Assembly (NCBI RefSeq): GCF_000974805.1
Contig: NZ_BBQZ01000004.1
Coordinates: 247,169-311,168 of the forward strand
Length of the DNA: 64,000 nucleotides
Direction: 5' to 3'
DNA from: Demequina salsinemoris
GTDB lineage: Bacteria; Actinomycetota; Actinomycetes; Actinomycetales; Demequinaceae
Part shown: piece by piece, positions 1 through 8,719 of the stretch
How the letters are laid out: every line of letters starts with the position of its first letter
Numbering within the stretch: the first letter of the stretch is position 1
Made by a program: the position numbers and the translations under genes
The notes under the pieces: generated by a model
The model's input: the letters and a program-made list of their open reading frames with translations, nothing else
Databases searched by the model: none
Told to the model about the DNA's origin: nothing

Positions 1-919
1 CCGACCACTCCAGCATGGAGCGGTAGTGCACCTGGCCGAGCGCGAGGCGCAGCGCCGCGGCGCTGTGCTCGGCGAGCACCTCCTCGACGAGCATGCCGTT
101 GCCGAGCGACTTGGACATCTTGGCGCCGGACTGCGTCACCCACGCGGAGTGCAGCCACATCTGCGCGAAGCCGTAGCCGGCCGCGCGCGACTGCGCCTGC
201 TCGTTCTCGTGGTGCGGGAAGCGCAGGTCGAGGCCGCCGCCGTGGATGTCGAAGGTCTCGCCCAGATAGCGCTTCGCCATCGCGGAGCACTCGATGTGCC
301 AGCCGGGCCTGCCGGGGCCCCACGGGGAGTCCCAGGAGGCAGTCTCGGGCTCGCCGGCCTTGGTCGCCTTCCACAGCGCGAAGTCGCGCGGGTCGCGCTT
401 GGCGTCGACGGGCGCATCGGTCGCGGGCTCGAGGTCCTCGAGCGCCTGGCGGGTCAGCGAGCCGTACGCGGGGAACGACTGCACGTCGAAGTACACCGAA
501 CCGTCGTGCTCGTACGCGTGGCCGAGCTCGATCAGGCGCGCGGTGAGCGCGACGATCTCGGGCATGTGACCGGTCGCGCGCGGCTCGGCGTCGGGGGCGA
601 GCACGCCGACAGCGGCATACGCGGCCTGGAACTCGCGCTCGTAGCGCAGCGCCCACGCCCACCACTCGACGCCGGCGTCGGCGGCCTTGGTGAGGGTCTT
701 GTCGTCGATGTCGGTGACGTTGCGCACCATCGTGACGTCGAGGCCCTTGCGCATCAGCCAGCGCTGCAGGATGTCGAAGGCGACGGCCGCGCGCAGGTGC
801 CCGATGTGGGGGCTCGACTGCACGGTCGGGCCGCACAGGTAGATGCCGACCTTGCCGGGGGTCACGGGCGTCAGGGGACGCGCCTCGCGGGCGGCGGTGT
901 CGAACAGGTGCAGAGTCAC
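1..919 (-). CDS. cysS: Cysteinyl-tRNA synthetase, N-terminal part (cut by window edge)
   Basis: Class I aminoacyl-tRNA synthetase that charges tRNA-Cys in the cytosol. The first 306 residues are visible and the 3' end lies outside the window. The HIGH-type motif is [12 protein letters not shown] near residue 30, next to the zinc-binding CGPT cysteine; the KMSKS loop reads [10 protein letters not shown] near residue 270. The GTG start at 919 begins the usual short MTLHLFDT-like N-terminus. It lies downstream of ispF on the same strand, with a gap of about 90 bases, in the carD-ispD-ispF-cysS order common in actinobacteria. Identification is secure. Confidence 0.95.
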   Translation of the reverse strand, partial: MTLHLFDTAAREARPLTPVTPGKVGIYLCGPTVQSSPHIGHLRAAVAFDILQRWLMRKGLDVTMVRNVTDIDDKTLTKAADAGVEWWAWALRYEREFQAAYAAVGVLAPDAEPRATGHMPEIVALTARLIELGHAYEHDGSVYFDVQSFPAYGSLTRQALEDLEPATDAPVDAKRDPRDFALWKATKAGEPETASWDSPWGPGRPGWHIECSAMAKRYLGETFDIHGGGLDLRFPHHENEQAQSRAAGYGFAQMWLHSAWVTQSGAKMSKSLGNGMLVEEVLAEHSAAALRLALGQVHYRSMLEWS

Positions 920-1008
920 GTCCTCAAGGCTACCTGGCGGGATGCGGCCTCGCGTCAGTCGGGAGGGACGGAGACGATGCTCGGGCCGGGCGGGCGCCGC
1001 GGGCCGGC

Positions 1009-1482
1009 TCAGTCCGCGCGCGCGACGACGAGAGCTGTCGCGATCGCGGCGACCCCCTCGCCCCGGCCGGTGAGCCCGAGGCCGTCGGTCGTGGTCGCGG
1101 AGACCGTGACGGGCGCGCCGATCGCGTCGGACATCGCCTTCTCCGCCTCGGCCCGGCGGGGACCGATCTTGGGACGGTTGCCGATCACCTGGACCGCCGC
1201 GTTGCCGATGTCGAAGCCGGCCTCGCGCACGCGTCGCGCGGTCTCCGCGAGCAGAGCGGCCCCGGAGGCGCCCTTCCACTCGGGGCGGTCGGTGCCGTAG
1301 TTGCTGCCGAGGTCGCCCAGGCCGCTCGCGGATAGCAGCGCGTCGCAGATCGCGTGCGCCGCGACGTCGCCGTCGCTGTGACCGGACAGTCCGCGCTCGT
1401 CGGGCCAGGTGAGGCCCGCGACGGACAGCCCCATGGCGTCGCCGAAGGCGTGGACGTCGGTGCCGATGCCGGTACGGATCAT
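1009..1482 (-). CDS. ispF: 2-C-methyl-D-erythritol 2,4-cyclodiphosphate synthase
   Basis: Fifth enzyme of the MEP isoprenoid pathway; it cyclises CDP-ME 2-phosphate to MEcPP with release of CMP. The 157-residue length is normal. The metal-binding DVH motif is in GIGTDVHAF at residues 4-12, followed by [11 protein letters not shown] and the conserved SATTTDGLG near the C-terminus. The ATG at 1482 overlaps the ispD stop (ATGA), so the two are translationally coupled. A longer in-frame start upstream lies inside ispD and was not used. Confidence 0.96.
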   Translation of the reverse strand: MIRTGIGTDVHAFGDAMGLSVAGLTWPDERGLSGHSDGDVAAHAICDALLSASGLGDLGSNYGTDRPEWKGASGAALLAETARRVREAGFDIGNAAVQVIGNRPKIGPRRAEAEKAMSDAIGAPVTVSATTTDGLGLTGRGEGVAAIATALVVARAD

Positions 1483-2219
1483 GCGCGCGCGAGCCTCCGC
1501 TCGAAGTGGTCGACGTCCTCCGGATACGTGATCTTCCGGCCCTCGGGGTCGCCCTCGCACGTGACGACGCGGTAGCCGTATGCGGCAAGGAGCGAGCCGT
1601 CGTCGGTTCCCTCGAATCCCTCGGCCTGCGCGCGCGCGTGTGCATCCCTCAGCGCCGAGGCGCGGAAGGCCTGGGGGGTCTGAACCGCGCCCAGCTCGGG
1701 ACGCTTCAGATAGGTGAGGGCTCCGCCGGCGGTCGAGACGATGGTGTCGACGACCGGGAGGACGGGGATGCAGCCGTCCGCTCCCCCGGCGGCTGCCGCA
1801 TCGTCCATGGCCGCTGGATCGTCCATGGCCGCCGCATCGTCCATGGCACTGGGGTCTGCGTCGAGCGCCGCGAGCGCGCGGCCCGCGACGGCGACCGGCA
1901 TGAACGCCCTGGCGGCGTCGTGGACGAGGATCTGCTCCGCATCGTCCCTGACCGAGGCGAGCCCGAGCGCGACCGAGGCCTGACGCGTGTCGCCGCCGGC
2001 GACGACGGTCACGTCCGCCGCGACGTGCGCGACGGCGTCACGGAACGCGTCGAGATGCTCGGCGGGCGCGGTAACGACCACCTGCTCGCATACGGCGGCA
2101 AGGGAGGATGCGGCCCATGCCACGAGCGGGGTGCCTCCGATGGGCACGAGCGCCTTAGGAAGGTCCCGGCCTAGTCGGGTCCCGGACCCAGCGGCCGTCA
2201 CGACGGCCGCGACGGTCAC
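1479..2219 (-). CDS. ispD: 2-C-methyl-D-erythritol 4-phosphate cytidylyltransferase
   Basis: Third MEP-pathway enzyme; it transfers CMP from CTP to MEP. The nucleotide-binding AAGSGTRLG is at the N-terminus and the family motif HDAARAF lies mid-protein. The GTG start at 2219 overlaps the carD stop (GTGA). Residues about 126-142 form an unusual low-complexity loop, MDDAA-MDDPA-MDDAA. It is encoded by three near-identical 18-base units, each containing the window-wide GGACGATGC motif or a one-base variant. Most IspD proteins have no such insert, so it looks like a recent local expansion in a surface loop. Confidence 0.95.
   Translation of the reverse strand: MTVAAVVTAAGSGTRLGRDLPKALVPIGGTPLVAWAASSLAAVCEQVVVTAPAEHLDAFRDAVAHVAADVTVVAGGDTRQASVALGLASVRDDAEQILVHDAARAFMPVAVAGRALAALDADPSAMDDAAAMDDPAAMDDAAAAGGADGCIPVLPVVDTIVSTAGGALTYLKRPELGAVQTPQAFRASALRDAHARAQAEGFEGTDDGSLLAAYGYRVVTCEGDPEGRKITYPEDVDHFERRLARA
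1798..1842 (-). repeat. 18-bp tandem units carrying the GGACGATGC motif inside ispD
   Basis: GCATCGTCC occurs at 1798 and 1834, and a one-mismatch copy (GGATCGTCC) lies midway at 1816, giving an exact 18-base period. Each unit reads MDDAA/MDDPA on the ispD strand. The same 18-base spacing recurs between motif pairs at 15390/15408 and 23915/23933. Confidence 0.85.
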
Positions 2220-2698
2220 GACGCGAGGACCTCGTCGAGTCGAGCCTCGGCGGCGTCCTCGTCGCACTTCTCGGCGAGCGCGAGCTCCGAGACGAGGATC
2301 TGGCGCGCCTTGTGGAGCATGCGCTTCTCACCCGCGGACAAGCCCTTGTCGGTGTCGCGGCGGCTCAGGTCGCGAACGACCTCGGCCACGCGGATGACAT
2401 CGCCCGAGGCGAGCTTCTCACCATTGGCCTTGAAGCGGCGCGACCAGTTGGTCGGCTCCTCCACGTAGGGCTCGCGCAGCACGGCGAACACCTTCTCGAG
2501 GCCGGCCTCATCGACGACGTCGCGGACGCCCACGAGGTCGACGTTCTCCGCGGGGACCTTGATGGTCAGGTCGCCCTGTGCGACGCGGAGCTCCAGATAC
2601 GTCTTCTCCTCGCCCTTGATGGTGCGCTTGAAGATGTCCTGGATGGTGGCCGCACCGTGGTGCGGATAGACGACGGTCTCGCCGACTGCAAAGTTCAT
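2216..2698 (-). CDS. carD: CarD family RNA polymerase-binding transcription regulator
   Basis: CarD binds the RNA polymerase beta subunit and upstream promoter DNA and stabilises open complexes, notably at rRNA promoters. The 160-residue protein starts [17 protein letters not shown], the standard N-terminus of the RNAP-interacting Tudor-like domain. A helical DNA-binding domain follows, with the conserved NWSRRFKAN near residue 85. It heads the ispD-ispF-cysS operon and overlaps ispD by four bases. An in-frame extension upstream of 2698 would read through the apparent promoter and is not the start. Confidence 0.96.
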   Translation of the reverse strand: MNFAVGETVVYPHHGAATIQDIFKRTIKGEEKTYLELRVAQGDLTIKVPAENVDLVGVRDVVDEAGLEKVFAVLREPYVEEPTNWSRRFKANGEKLASGDVIRVAEVVRDLSRRDTDKGLSAGEKRMLHKARQILVSELALAEKCDEDAAEARLDEVLAS

Positions 2699-2729
2699 TG
2701 TGGAGATAGCCCCTTCGTCGCGGAGGGCC

Positions 2730-2757
2730 AGTCTATCATTCGCGCCCCATGCAATAA
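2730..2757 (-). promoter_or_regulatory. Putative SigA-type promoter of the carD operon
   Basis: On the minus strand TTATTG (2757-2752) and TAGACT (2735-2730) are separated by 16 bases, placing the -10 about 32 bases upstream of the carD ATG. The hexamers are imperfect and the assignment is by eye. Confidence 0.4.
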
Positions 2758-2855
2758 CAGAGGCCGACATTTCAGGCTAACTCGACACGCCGAGCCGCGC
2801 AGTCGCGGCCACCCACTATCCTGAACCTGCAACTGTCCCTGGAAAGGTCCCCTCC

Positions 2856-3323
2856 GTGAAGCTGCACGCCCCCGCCCGCATCGCCGCGGCCGCGCTCATC
2901 GCTCTGTCCATGACCGGCTGCTCGTTCGCCGCGAACATCACCACGTCGAAGCAGTACTCCGCCTCCGACGGCGTCCGCGTCGAGCTCGAGGACGCCACCG
3001 GCCTCAACCTGCTCATCGTGTCGACGGCCGCCGACGAGCCCGCCGCGCTGATCGGCTCGTTCGAGAACCCCGGCACCGACCCGATCGAGGTCACCGTGGT
3101 GCTCGGCGACGACGCGACGAGCTTCGAGGTCCCCGCGCAGGGCGTGACCGCGCTCGGCACGACCGACGGCGAGACCGAGGTCGTCGGCACCAGCACGGTC
3201 GACCCTGGCCTCATCGGCACCATCACGGTGACGACGCCCGGATCGGGCACCACCGACGTCGACGTGCCCGTGCTCGACGGCACGCTCGCCGAGTACGCGC
3301 CGACGCTCGAAGCGATCGGCTGA
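2856..3323 (+). CDS. Secreted lipoprotein of unknown function
   Basis: 155 residues beginning at GTG with a GGAAAGG ribosome-binding site about ten bases upstream. A lipoprotein signal peptide ends in the lipobox SMTGC, so the protein is probably diacylated on Cys22 and held on the outer face of the membrane. The mature part looks like a single beta-sandwich rich in Thr, Val and Asp, with no catalytic motif I recognise. It diverges from carD, and similar small lipoproteins are often seen next to carD in actinobacteria. Function unknown. Confidence 0.8.
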   Translation: MKLHAPARIAAAALIALSMTGCSFAANITTSKQYSASDGVRVELEDATGLNLLIVSTAADEPAALIGSFENPGTDPIEVTVVLGDDATSFEVPAQGVTALGTTDGETEVVGTSTVDPGLIGTITVTTPGSGTTDVDVPVLDGTLAEYAPTLEAIG

Positions 3324-3434
3324 GCGGGGGGCGCCCGGGCGACCCCCGCATCGTCCCTGCGCGCAACCACCAAACCCCCGCGTCGTCCCTGCCCCGACAA
3401 CCCGGCCGGGCGACTCGCTCGTGGGCGCTCGTTG

Positions 3435-3680
3435 TCGCTTTTCGGACTCCACTGCGTCCTAGTGGACGCTCAGTGCCGCTTCCGGCACCCCGCCGCGTCC
3501 CAACGGACGTATCTGTACCGCCCCGGGTCGGCGCGCCTGCGCACCGCGCAGGCACCCACCCGGCGACCTCATCGTCCCACCCCACCGCCGCCGGGGAGGC
3601 TTCCTGGTACAGAAATGTCCACTGGCGCGCGACCCGGGCCCGAAAGCGACCATCAGTGTCCACTGGGGCGCGGCGCAGCG
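3435..3680. repeat. Long nested imperfect palindrome (type D)
   Basis: Outer arms GTCGCTTTTCGG (about 3435) and CCGAAAGCGAC (about 3640), next arms AGTGGACGCTCAGTG and CAGTGTCCACTGG, inner arms GGACGTATCTGTACC (about 3504) and GGTACAGAAATGTCC (about 3605). The centre holds the perfect hairpin GCCTGCGC-ACC-GCGCAGGC. The layout of unique outer arms around a GC-rich core resembles the shorter palindromes elsewhere in the window, but the arms differ. Confidence 0.65.
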
Positions 3681-3696
3681 CCCGCCTCCGAGCATG

Positions 3697-3732
3697 CGAA
3701 AGGGCCCCGGGAGATCCCGGGGCCCTTTCGCG
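3697..3732 (-). terminator. Strong hairpin terminator after pstB
   Basis: GCGAAAGGGCCCCGGGA and TCCCGGGGCCCTTTCGC form a near-perfect stem of about 16 bp immediately downstream of the pstB stop. No long T tract follows, as is usual for high-GC actinobacterial terminators. Confidence 0.75.
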
Positions 3733-3745
3733 TGACGTCAGCGGA

Positions 3746-4525
3746 TCAACCGAAGCGGCCCGAGATGTAGTCCTCGGTGGCCTTCTCGGCGGGCGCGGAG
3801 AAGATCGTCGTCGTGTCGTCCATCTCGATGAGCTTGCCGGGCTTGCCGGTGCCCGCGATGTTGAAGAACGCGGTCTTCTCGGACACGCGCGCGGCCTGCT
3901 GCATGTTGTGGGTCACGATCACGATCGTGTACTCGGACTTGAGCTCCTGGATGAGGTCCTCGATCGCGAGCGTGGAGATCGGGTCGAGCGCGGAGCAGGG
4001 CTCGTCCATGAGGAGCACGTCGGGCTTGATGGCGATCGCGCGCGCGATGCACAGACGCTGCTGCTGACCACCGGAGAGCGAGGAACCCGGCTTGTCGAGG
4101 CGGTCCTTGACCTCCTCCCACAGGTTCGCGCCGCGCAGCGAGGACTCGACGAGCTCCTCGGCGTCGCCCTTGGAGATGCGCTTGTTGTTGAGCTTCACGC
4201 CCGCGAGCACGTTCTCCGCGATGGACATCGTGGGGAACGGGTTGGGGCGCTGGAACACCATGCCGACGTGGCGGCGCACCGCGACCGGGTCGATCTGGGG
4301 GTCGTACAGGTTGAGGCCGTCCATGAGCACCTCGCCCTCGACGCGCGCGCCGGGGATGACCTCGTGCATGCGGTTGAGGGTGCGGAGGAAGGTCGACTTG
4401 CCGCAGCCGGACGGGCCGATGAAGGCGGTGACGGACTTCGCCTCGATGGAGAGCGAGACGTCCTCGACCGCGAGGAAGCTGCCGTAGAAGACGTTGAGGT
4501 TGTTGACGTCGATGCGCTTGGACAT
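3746..4525 (-). CDS. pstB: Phosphate ABC transporter ATP-binding protein
   Basis: ATPase of the high-affinity phosphate importer PstSCAB. 259 residues with Walker [10 protein letters not shown] near residue 40, the Q-loop at FQRPNPFP, the ABC signature SLSGGQQQR, Walker [13 protein letters not shown] and the H-loop VTHNM. All motifs are intact. The ATG at 4525 lies 14 bases after the pstA stop; the 62-codon upstream extension overlaps pstA and is a frame artefact. Last gene of the minus-strand pstS-pstC-pstA-pstB operon. Confidence 0.97.
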   Translation of the reverse strand: MSKRIDVNNLNVFYGSFLAVEDVSLSIEAKSVTAFIGPSGCGKSTFLRTLNRMHEVIPGARVEGEVLMDGLNLYDPQIDPVAVRRHVGMVFQRPNPFPTMSIAENVLAGVKLNNKRISKGDAEELVESSLRGANLWEEVKDRLDKPGSSLSGGQQQRLCIARAIAIKPDVLLMDEPCSALDPISTLAIEDLIQELKSEYTIVIVTHNMQQAARVSEKTAFFNIAGTGKPGKLIEMDDTTTIFSAPAEKATEDYISGRFG

Positions 4526-4539
4526 GAAGAGGGGGTCCT

Positions 4540-5508
4540 TTACCGGCCGGTCTTGGGGCTGAAGTAGCGGGAGATGAGGCGCGCGGCGAGGTTCAGCGCC
4601 ATGACGATGAGGATCAGCACGAGCGCCGCCGCCCACGCGCGGTACTCGGTGATCTCGACGAGGCACGACGTGTCCGCGGCGTCGCTGCACACCGCGGTGC
4701 CCTTGCGCCACTCGGACACGATGTACACCGGGAGGGTCATCATGCGGCCCTCGACGGGATTGAAGTTCATGGAGTCGATGGAACCGACGGCCACGAGGAG
4801 CGGCGCGGTCTCACCGATGACGCGCGCGATCGCGAGCGTGACACCCGTGGTGATGCCGGCGATCGCGGTCCGGACGACCACCTTGATCACCGTGAGGTAC
4901 TTCGGCACGCCGAGCGCGTAAGACGCCTCGCGGAGCTCGTTCGGGACGAGGCGCAGCATCTCCTCGGACGAGCGCACGACCACGGGGATCATCAGCACGG
5001 ACAGCGCTACGGCGCCGGTGAAGCCGTTCTTGGTGCCGGCTCCGAACACGATCGCGAACAGCGCGTAGGCGAACAGACCGGCGACGATCGACGGGATGCC
5101 CGTCATGACGTCGACGAAGAACGTGACCATCCGCTTGAGGCGGCCCTTGCCGTACTCGACCAGGTAGATCGCGGTGAGCAGGCCGATCGGCACCGAGATC
5201 AGCGTCGCGAGGCCGGTGATGATCAGCGTGCCCCAGATCGCGTGCAGGATGCCGCCCTGGATCGCGCCGCCGTACACGCCGCGCATGGACTGCTGGAGGA
5301 ACTCGAAGTTCAGCCCGGTGGACCCGTCGGGCATGATCATGAAACGGTCGATGCCGCGGTCGATGACCGTGACCGACAGCCAGATCAGCGGGATCAGCGC
5401 GAGGCCGAAGGCGGCGTAGATGAGCACGCCCATCGCGCCGTTCTTGAGCTTGCGGCCCGTGCTCATCGTGCCGAGCACGGAGCTCGACCTGACGGAGGTG
5501 GTGGTCAT
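4540..5508 (-). CDS. pstA: Phosphate ABC transporter permease PstA
   Basis: Inner-membrane permease subunit paired with PstC. 322 residues with about six hydrophobic segments and the binding-protein-dependent permease loop [17 protein letters not shown] near residue 220, which contacts PstB. A periplasmic-side loop near residue 280 contains two cysteines about nine residues apart that could form a disulfide. The start overlaps the pstC stop by one base (TGATG). Confidence 0.96.
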   Translation of the reverse strand: MTTTSVRSSSVLGTMSTGRKLKNGAMGVLIYAAFGLALIPLIWLSVTVIDRGIDRFMIMPDGSTGLNFEFLQQSMRGVYGGAIQGGILHAIWGTLIITGLATLISVPIGLLTAIYLVEYGKGRLKRMVTFFVDVMTGIPSIVAGLFAYALFAIVFGAGTKNGFTGAVALSVLMIPVVVRSSEEMLRLVPNELREASYALGVPKYLTVIKVVVRTAIAGITTGVTLAIARVIGETAPLLVAVGSIDSMNFNPVEGRMMTLPVYIVSEWRKGTAVCSDAADTSCLVEITEYRAWAAALVLILIVMALNLAARLISRYFSPKTGR

Positions 5509-6506
5509 CAGTTGGCTCCAGAGAACTCAGAGCGACGCGAGACGATCCAGCGCGCGGCCATGTTGACGAGCAAGGTGATGATGAACAGCGCGAGGCCCAT
5601 CGCGATGAGCGCGCTGACGCCGATCGCGTTGGCCTCGGGGAACTGGCCCGCGATGTAGGACGCGATCGTGTTGTGCTTGCCGGACAGCAGGACGTTCCAC
5701 GAGTAGCTGAGGCCGACGGAGAGGATCATGTAGACGGCCATCGTCTCGCCGAGCGCGCGACCCAGCCCCAGCATCGTCGCTCCGATGACGCCCGAGCGGC
5801 CGAACGGGAACACCGCCATGCGGATCATCTCCCACCGGGTGGCGCCCATCGCGAGCGCGGCCTCCTCGTGCAGCTTGGGCGTCTGGAGGAACACCTCGCG
5901 GGAGACGGAGGAGATGATCGGGATCACCATGATCGCGAGCACGAGCGACGCCGACAGCGCGACTCGACCGGTCGCCGACACGGTGCCCGTGGTCGGGTCC
6001 GTAGCGAACAGCGGGAACCAGCCGAGGTAGGTGCCGAGGAAGTCGTAGAACGGCTGGAGGACCGGGATCAGCACGATCGAGCCCCACAGGCCGTAGACGA
6101 CCGAGGGGATCGCGGCGAGCAGGTCGATGATGTAGCCGAGCCCCGAGGCGAGCCGCCGCGGCGCGTAGTGGGAGATGAAGAGCGCGATCCCGATGGAGAG
6201 CGGGGTGGCGATCAGCAGCGCCATGGTCGCGATCAGCACCGTGCCGAAGACGAGGTACCCGGTGACCTGGATCAGGCTCTGGCCGTCCTCGGGCTTGATC
6301 CACGAGATGCGGTCGCCGAGCTCGGCGGCGTCCATGGTGAGCGCCGGCCAGGCCTCGGTCAGCAGGAACGCGGCGACGGCGGCGAGGACGACGAGGATCA
6401 GCGATGCCGCCGCGGCGGAGGCTCCGGTGAACACGCCGTTCGCCACGGATCGCCGATGCGCGGTGAGCTCGACCTTCTCGGCGCCGCTCTTCTCAGTGAC
6501 AGTCAC
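5508..6506 (-). CDS. pstC: Phosphate ABC transporter permease PstC
   Basis: Second permease subunit of the Pst importer. 332 residues with a cytoplasmic N-terminus, a first membrane segment near residues 32-50 and five more. The permease-ATPase coupling loop is EEAALAMGATRWEMIR near residue 225. It is separated from pstS by about 90 bases that contain a strong hairpin, and overlaps pstA by one base. Confidence 0.96.
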   Translation of the reverse strand: MTVTEKSGAEKVELTAHRRSVANGVFTGASAAAASLILVVLAAVAAFLLTEAWPALTMDAAELGDRISWIKPEDGQSLIQVTGYLVFGTVLIATMALLIATPLSIGIALFISHYAPRRLASGLGYIIDLLAAIPSVVYGLWGSIVLIPVLQPFYDFLGTYLGWFPLFATDPTTGTVSATGRVALSASLVLAIMVIPIISSVSREVFLQTPKLHEEAALAMGATRWEMIRMAVFPFGRSGVIGATMLGLGRALGETMAVYMILSVGLSYSWNVLLSGKHNTIASYIAGQFPEANAIGVSALIAMGLALFIITLLVNMAARWIVSRRSEFSGAN

Positions 6507-6539
6507 GCTTCTATCTCTCCATCACAGGGACGACATGAA

Positions 6540-6583
6540 GGACGGTGGTGGGTCCATCCTTCCGGACGAACCCACCACCGTCC
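6540..6583 (-). terminator. Hairpin between pstS and pstC
   Basis: A perfect 14-bp stem (GGACGGTGGTGGGT / ACCCACCACCGTCC) with a 16-base loop lies directly after the pstS stop. By analogy with other pst operons it probably attenuates read-through or stabilises the pstS mRNA, so that the binding protein is made in excess over the permease. That role is inference. Confidence 0.7.
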
Positions 6584-6595
6584 AATCGGCACTTC

Positions 6596-7750
6596 TTAGA
6601 CGCCGCTCGCGGCGGCGATGCCCTCGAGGACCGCGATGACCTGGTCCGAGAGGTCGGACGAGAGCGGCGCGTTGCCGGCGGCGTCGACCGACGCGGCCTG
6701 GCCCTCCTGCGAGGCGGTGTACTCGAGGAACGAGGTCACCTTGGCGGCCTCGTCAGCGTCGTCGTACTGCTCGCAGACGATGACGTAGGAGAGGACGATG
6801 ACCGGGTAGGCGCCGGCCTCGGTGGTGGTGCGGTCGAGCTCGTAGGCGAGGTCGTCGTCGCCGTTCACGCCGGCCGGGGTGGCCGCGGTGAGGGCGAGGG
6901 CGGCACCGTCGGCGGACGGCGCGACGTACTCGTCGCCGACCTTGACGGAGACGACTCCGAGACCCGAGGTCTGCGAGTGGTCCGCGTAGCCGATGGTGCC
7001 CTCGGTGGAGGTGATGATCTGGACCACGCCGGAGGTGCCCTGACCGGACTCGCCGAGGTCGTTGGGCCAGTCACCCGAGGCCTCGTAGCCCCAGGCGCCG
7101 TCCGACGCCTGCTCGAGGTAGTCGGTGAAGTTCTTGGTGGTGCCCGACTCGTCCGAGCGGTGGACCATCGTGATGGCCAGGTCGGGGAGCTCGACGCCCT
7201 CGTTCTGCGAGGCGATCGCGTCGTCCGACCAGTTGGTGATCTCACCGTCGAAGATGGCGGCGATGGTCGCGGCGTCCATGTTCAGCGAGTCGATGCCCTC
7301 GAGGTTGAACGCGACGGCGATCGGCGAGATGTACATCGGCAGGTTGACGGCACCGGCGTCACCGCAGCGGTCCACGGCGGCGTCGTACTCGCCGTCCTCC
7401 TCGGACAGCGCGGCGTCAGAGCCGGCCCACGAGACCGAGCCGTCGAGGAACGCGGTGCGGCCACCGCCCGAGCCGACCGGGTCGTAGTTGATGGTGAGGT
7501 CGGGGTTCTCGGTCTGGAAGTTGGCGCGCCAGACCTCCATGGCCTTCTCCTGGGTCGACGCGCCCGAGCCGTTGAGCTCGCCAGAGAAGCTCATCGCGGC
7601 GTCGGTGGCCTCGTCGGTGGCGGTGTCAGTGGCGGCGGCGTCGGCGGACGAGTCGTCCGCGGCGACCTCGTTCGAGGCCGAGCAGGCGGCCAGCGAGAGC
7701 GACAGCACGGCGGCCGCGGCGACGGCTCCGGCGCGAGTGGCAATCTTCAC
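6596..7750 (-). CDS. pstS: Phosphate-binding lipoprotein of the Pst transporter
   Basis: Extracytoplasmic phosphate receptor. The signal peptide ends in the lipobox LAAC, followed by a linker rich in Ala, Asp and Ser and a two-lobed type II binding-protein fold. Phosphate-contacting stretches are visible: GSGAS near residue 65, GSGGGRTAFLDG and HRSDESGTT. I prefer the GTG at 7750 (384 residues) because GAGGAA sits eight bases upstream; a second in-frame GTG at 7765 would add five residues. First gene of the operon, behind a Pho-box-like repeat. Confidence 0.95.
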   Translation of the reverse strand: MKIATRAGAVAAAAVLSLSLAACSASNEVAADDSSADAAATDTATDEATDAAMSFSGELNGSGASTQEKAMEVWRANFQTENPDLTINYDPVGSGGGRTAFLDGSVSWAGSDAALSEEDGEYDAAVDRCGDAGAVNLPMYISPIAVAFNLEGIDSLNMDAATIAAIFDGEITNWSDDAIASQNEGVELPDLAITMVHRSDESGTTKNFTDYLEQASDGAWGYEASGDWPNDLGESGQGTSGVVQIITSTEGTIGYADHSQTSGLGVVSVKVGDEYVAPSADGAALALTAATPAGVNGDDDLAYELDRTTTEAGAYPVIVLSYVIVCEQYDDADEAAKVTSFLEYTASQEGQAASVDAAGNAPLSSDLSDQVIAVLEGIAAASGV

Positions 7751-7848
7751 GTTCGTATTCCTCACATGCTGGTGACCCGGCCCTATGCCGGATGACTAGA
7801 ACGGTAGGAGCGCAAGATGACGCGCCAGCGGCCCCAACCTGAACAGTG

Positions 7849-7866
7849 GGTGAACATCAGGTGAAC
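7849..7866 (-). promoter_or_regulatory. Pho-box-like direct repeat upstream of pstS
   Basis: GGTGAAC occurs at 7849 and 7860, i.e. two GTTCACC units exactly 11 bases apart on the minus strand, about 100 bases before pstS. This matches the direct-repeat architecture of actinobacterial PhoP/RegX3 boxes, so phosphate-starvation control by the adjacent RegX3 is likely. Confidence 0.75.
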
Positions 7867-7938
7867 TCCCTCACAGTTTGTCACGATGAGGTCACGCGCG
7901 AGTGACGAGCAGGTGGACGTCCCTGCGGGACGTCCAGC

Positions 7939-7994
7939 CAGGGACGATGCGTCCGCGCCCGGTCGGAGCGGTCCCGTTCCAGGGACGATGCGGG
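7939..7994 (+). repeat. Two direct CAGGGACGATGCG motif copies
   Basis: Copies at about 7941 and 7983 in the same orientation between pstS and regX3. Neither is part of an obvious hairpin or promoter. They belong to the dispersed GGACGATGC family. Confidence 0.85.
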
Positions 7995-8017
7995 GGGCTC
8001 GACGGGCGCGCGACCGA

Positions 8018-8719
8018 TCAGGCCGGCGGCTCGAACGTGTAGCCGACGCCGCGCACCGTCTGGATGAGCTGCGGCTTGTGCGGGTCGGCCTCGATGCGGG
8101 CGCGCAGGCGCTTGATGTGCACGTCGAGCGTCTTGGTGTCGCCGTAGTAGTCGGCGCCCCAGACGCGGTCGATGATCATCTGACGGGGAAGGACGCGTCC
8201 TGCGTTCTGCGCCAGCAGCAGCAGGAGGCCGAACTCCTTGGGTGGGAGCGACATCGTCTGGCCGTCGCGGATCATCGTGAGGCGCTCGGGGTCGATCGTG
8301 ATGCCGGCGACGGTGACGCGCTCCGGCTCGTCCGACAGCGAGTCGTACGCTGCCGCGGAGCGGCGCAGCACCGAGCGCGCGCGGGCGACGAGCTCGCGCC
8401 CGCTGTAGGGCTTCGTGACGTAGTCGTCGGCGCCGAGCTCGAGCCCGATGATCTTGTCGACCTGCTCGTCCTTGGCCGTGACCATGATGATCGGCACCTC
8501 GGAGCGCTCGCGGATCCTGCGGAACACGTCGGTGCCGCTCATGCCGGGCAGCATGAGGTCCAGCAGCACCAGGTCCGCACCCTCCCGCTCGAAGATCTCG
8601 ACGCCGCGCGTGCCGGTCTCCGCGGTCGACACCGTGAACCCCTCGCGGCTCAGCAGGTACTTGAGGGAGTCGCGGTACGACTCCTCGTCCTCCACGATCA
8701 GGATGTGGGCCTCGCTCAT
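8018..8719 (-). CDS. regX3: Two-component response regulator, RegX3/PhoP-like
   Basis: OmpR-class phosphate-starvation response regulator. Receiver domain residues 1-120: acidic pair in VEDEE, phospho-acceptor Asp in LVLLDLMLPG near residue 52, Thr in VTAKD, Lys in TKPYSGREL. C-terminal winged helix residues 135-233 with DTKTLDVHIKRLRARIE and the terminal VRGVGYTF. The 233-residue start at 8719 overlaps the histidine kinase stop (ATGA). Position between pstS and phoU supports control of this phosphate regulon. Confidence 0.93.
   Translation of the reverse strand: MSEAHILIVEDEESYRDSLKYLLSREGFTVSTAETGTRGVEIFEREGADLVLLDLMLPGMSGTDVFRRIRERSEVPIIMVTAKDEQVDKIIGLELGADDYVTKPYSGRELVARARSVLRRSAAAYDSLSDEPERVTVAGITIDPERLTMIRDGQTMSLPPKEFGLLLLLAQNAGRVLPRQMIIDRVWGADYYGDTKTLDVHIKRLRARIEADPHKPQLIQTVRGVGYTFEPPA

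Larger units (their letters stand above)
3324..3745. other. 422-base intergenic region between convergent genes
   Basis: No credible coding sequence. It holds a GCATCGTCCCTG motif copy at 3348, a variant at about 3380, a long nested palindrome (3435-3680) and the terminator hairpin of the pst operon (3697-3732). Confidence 0.7.
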
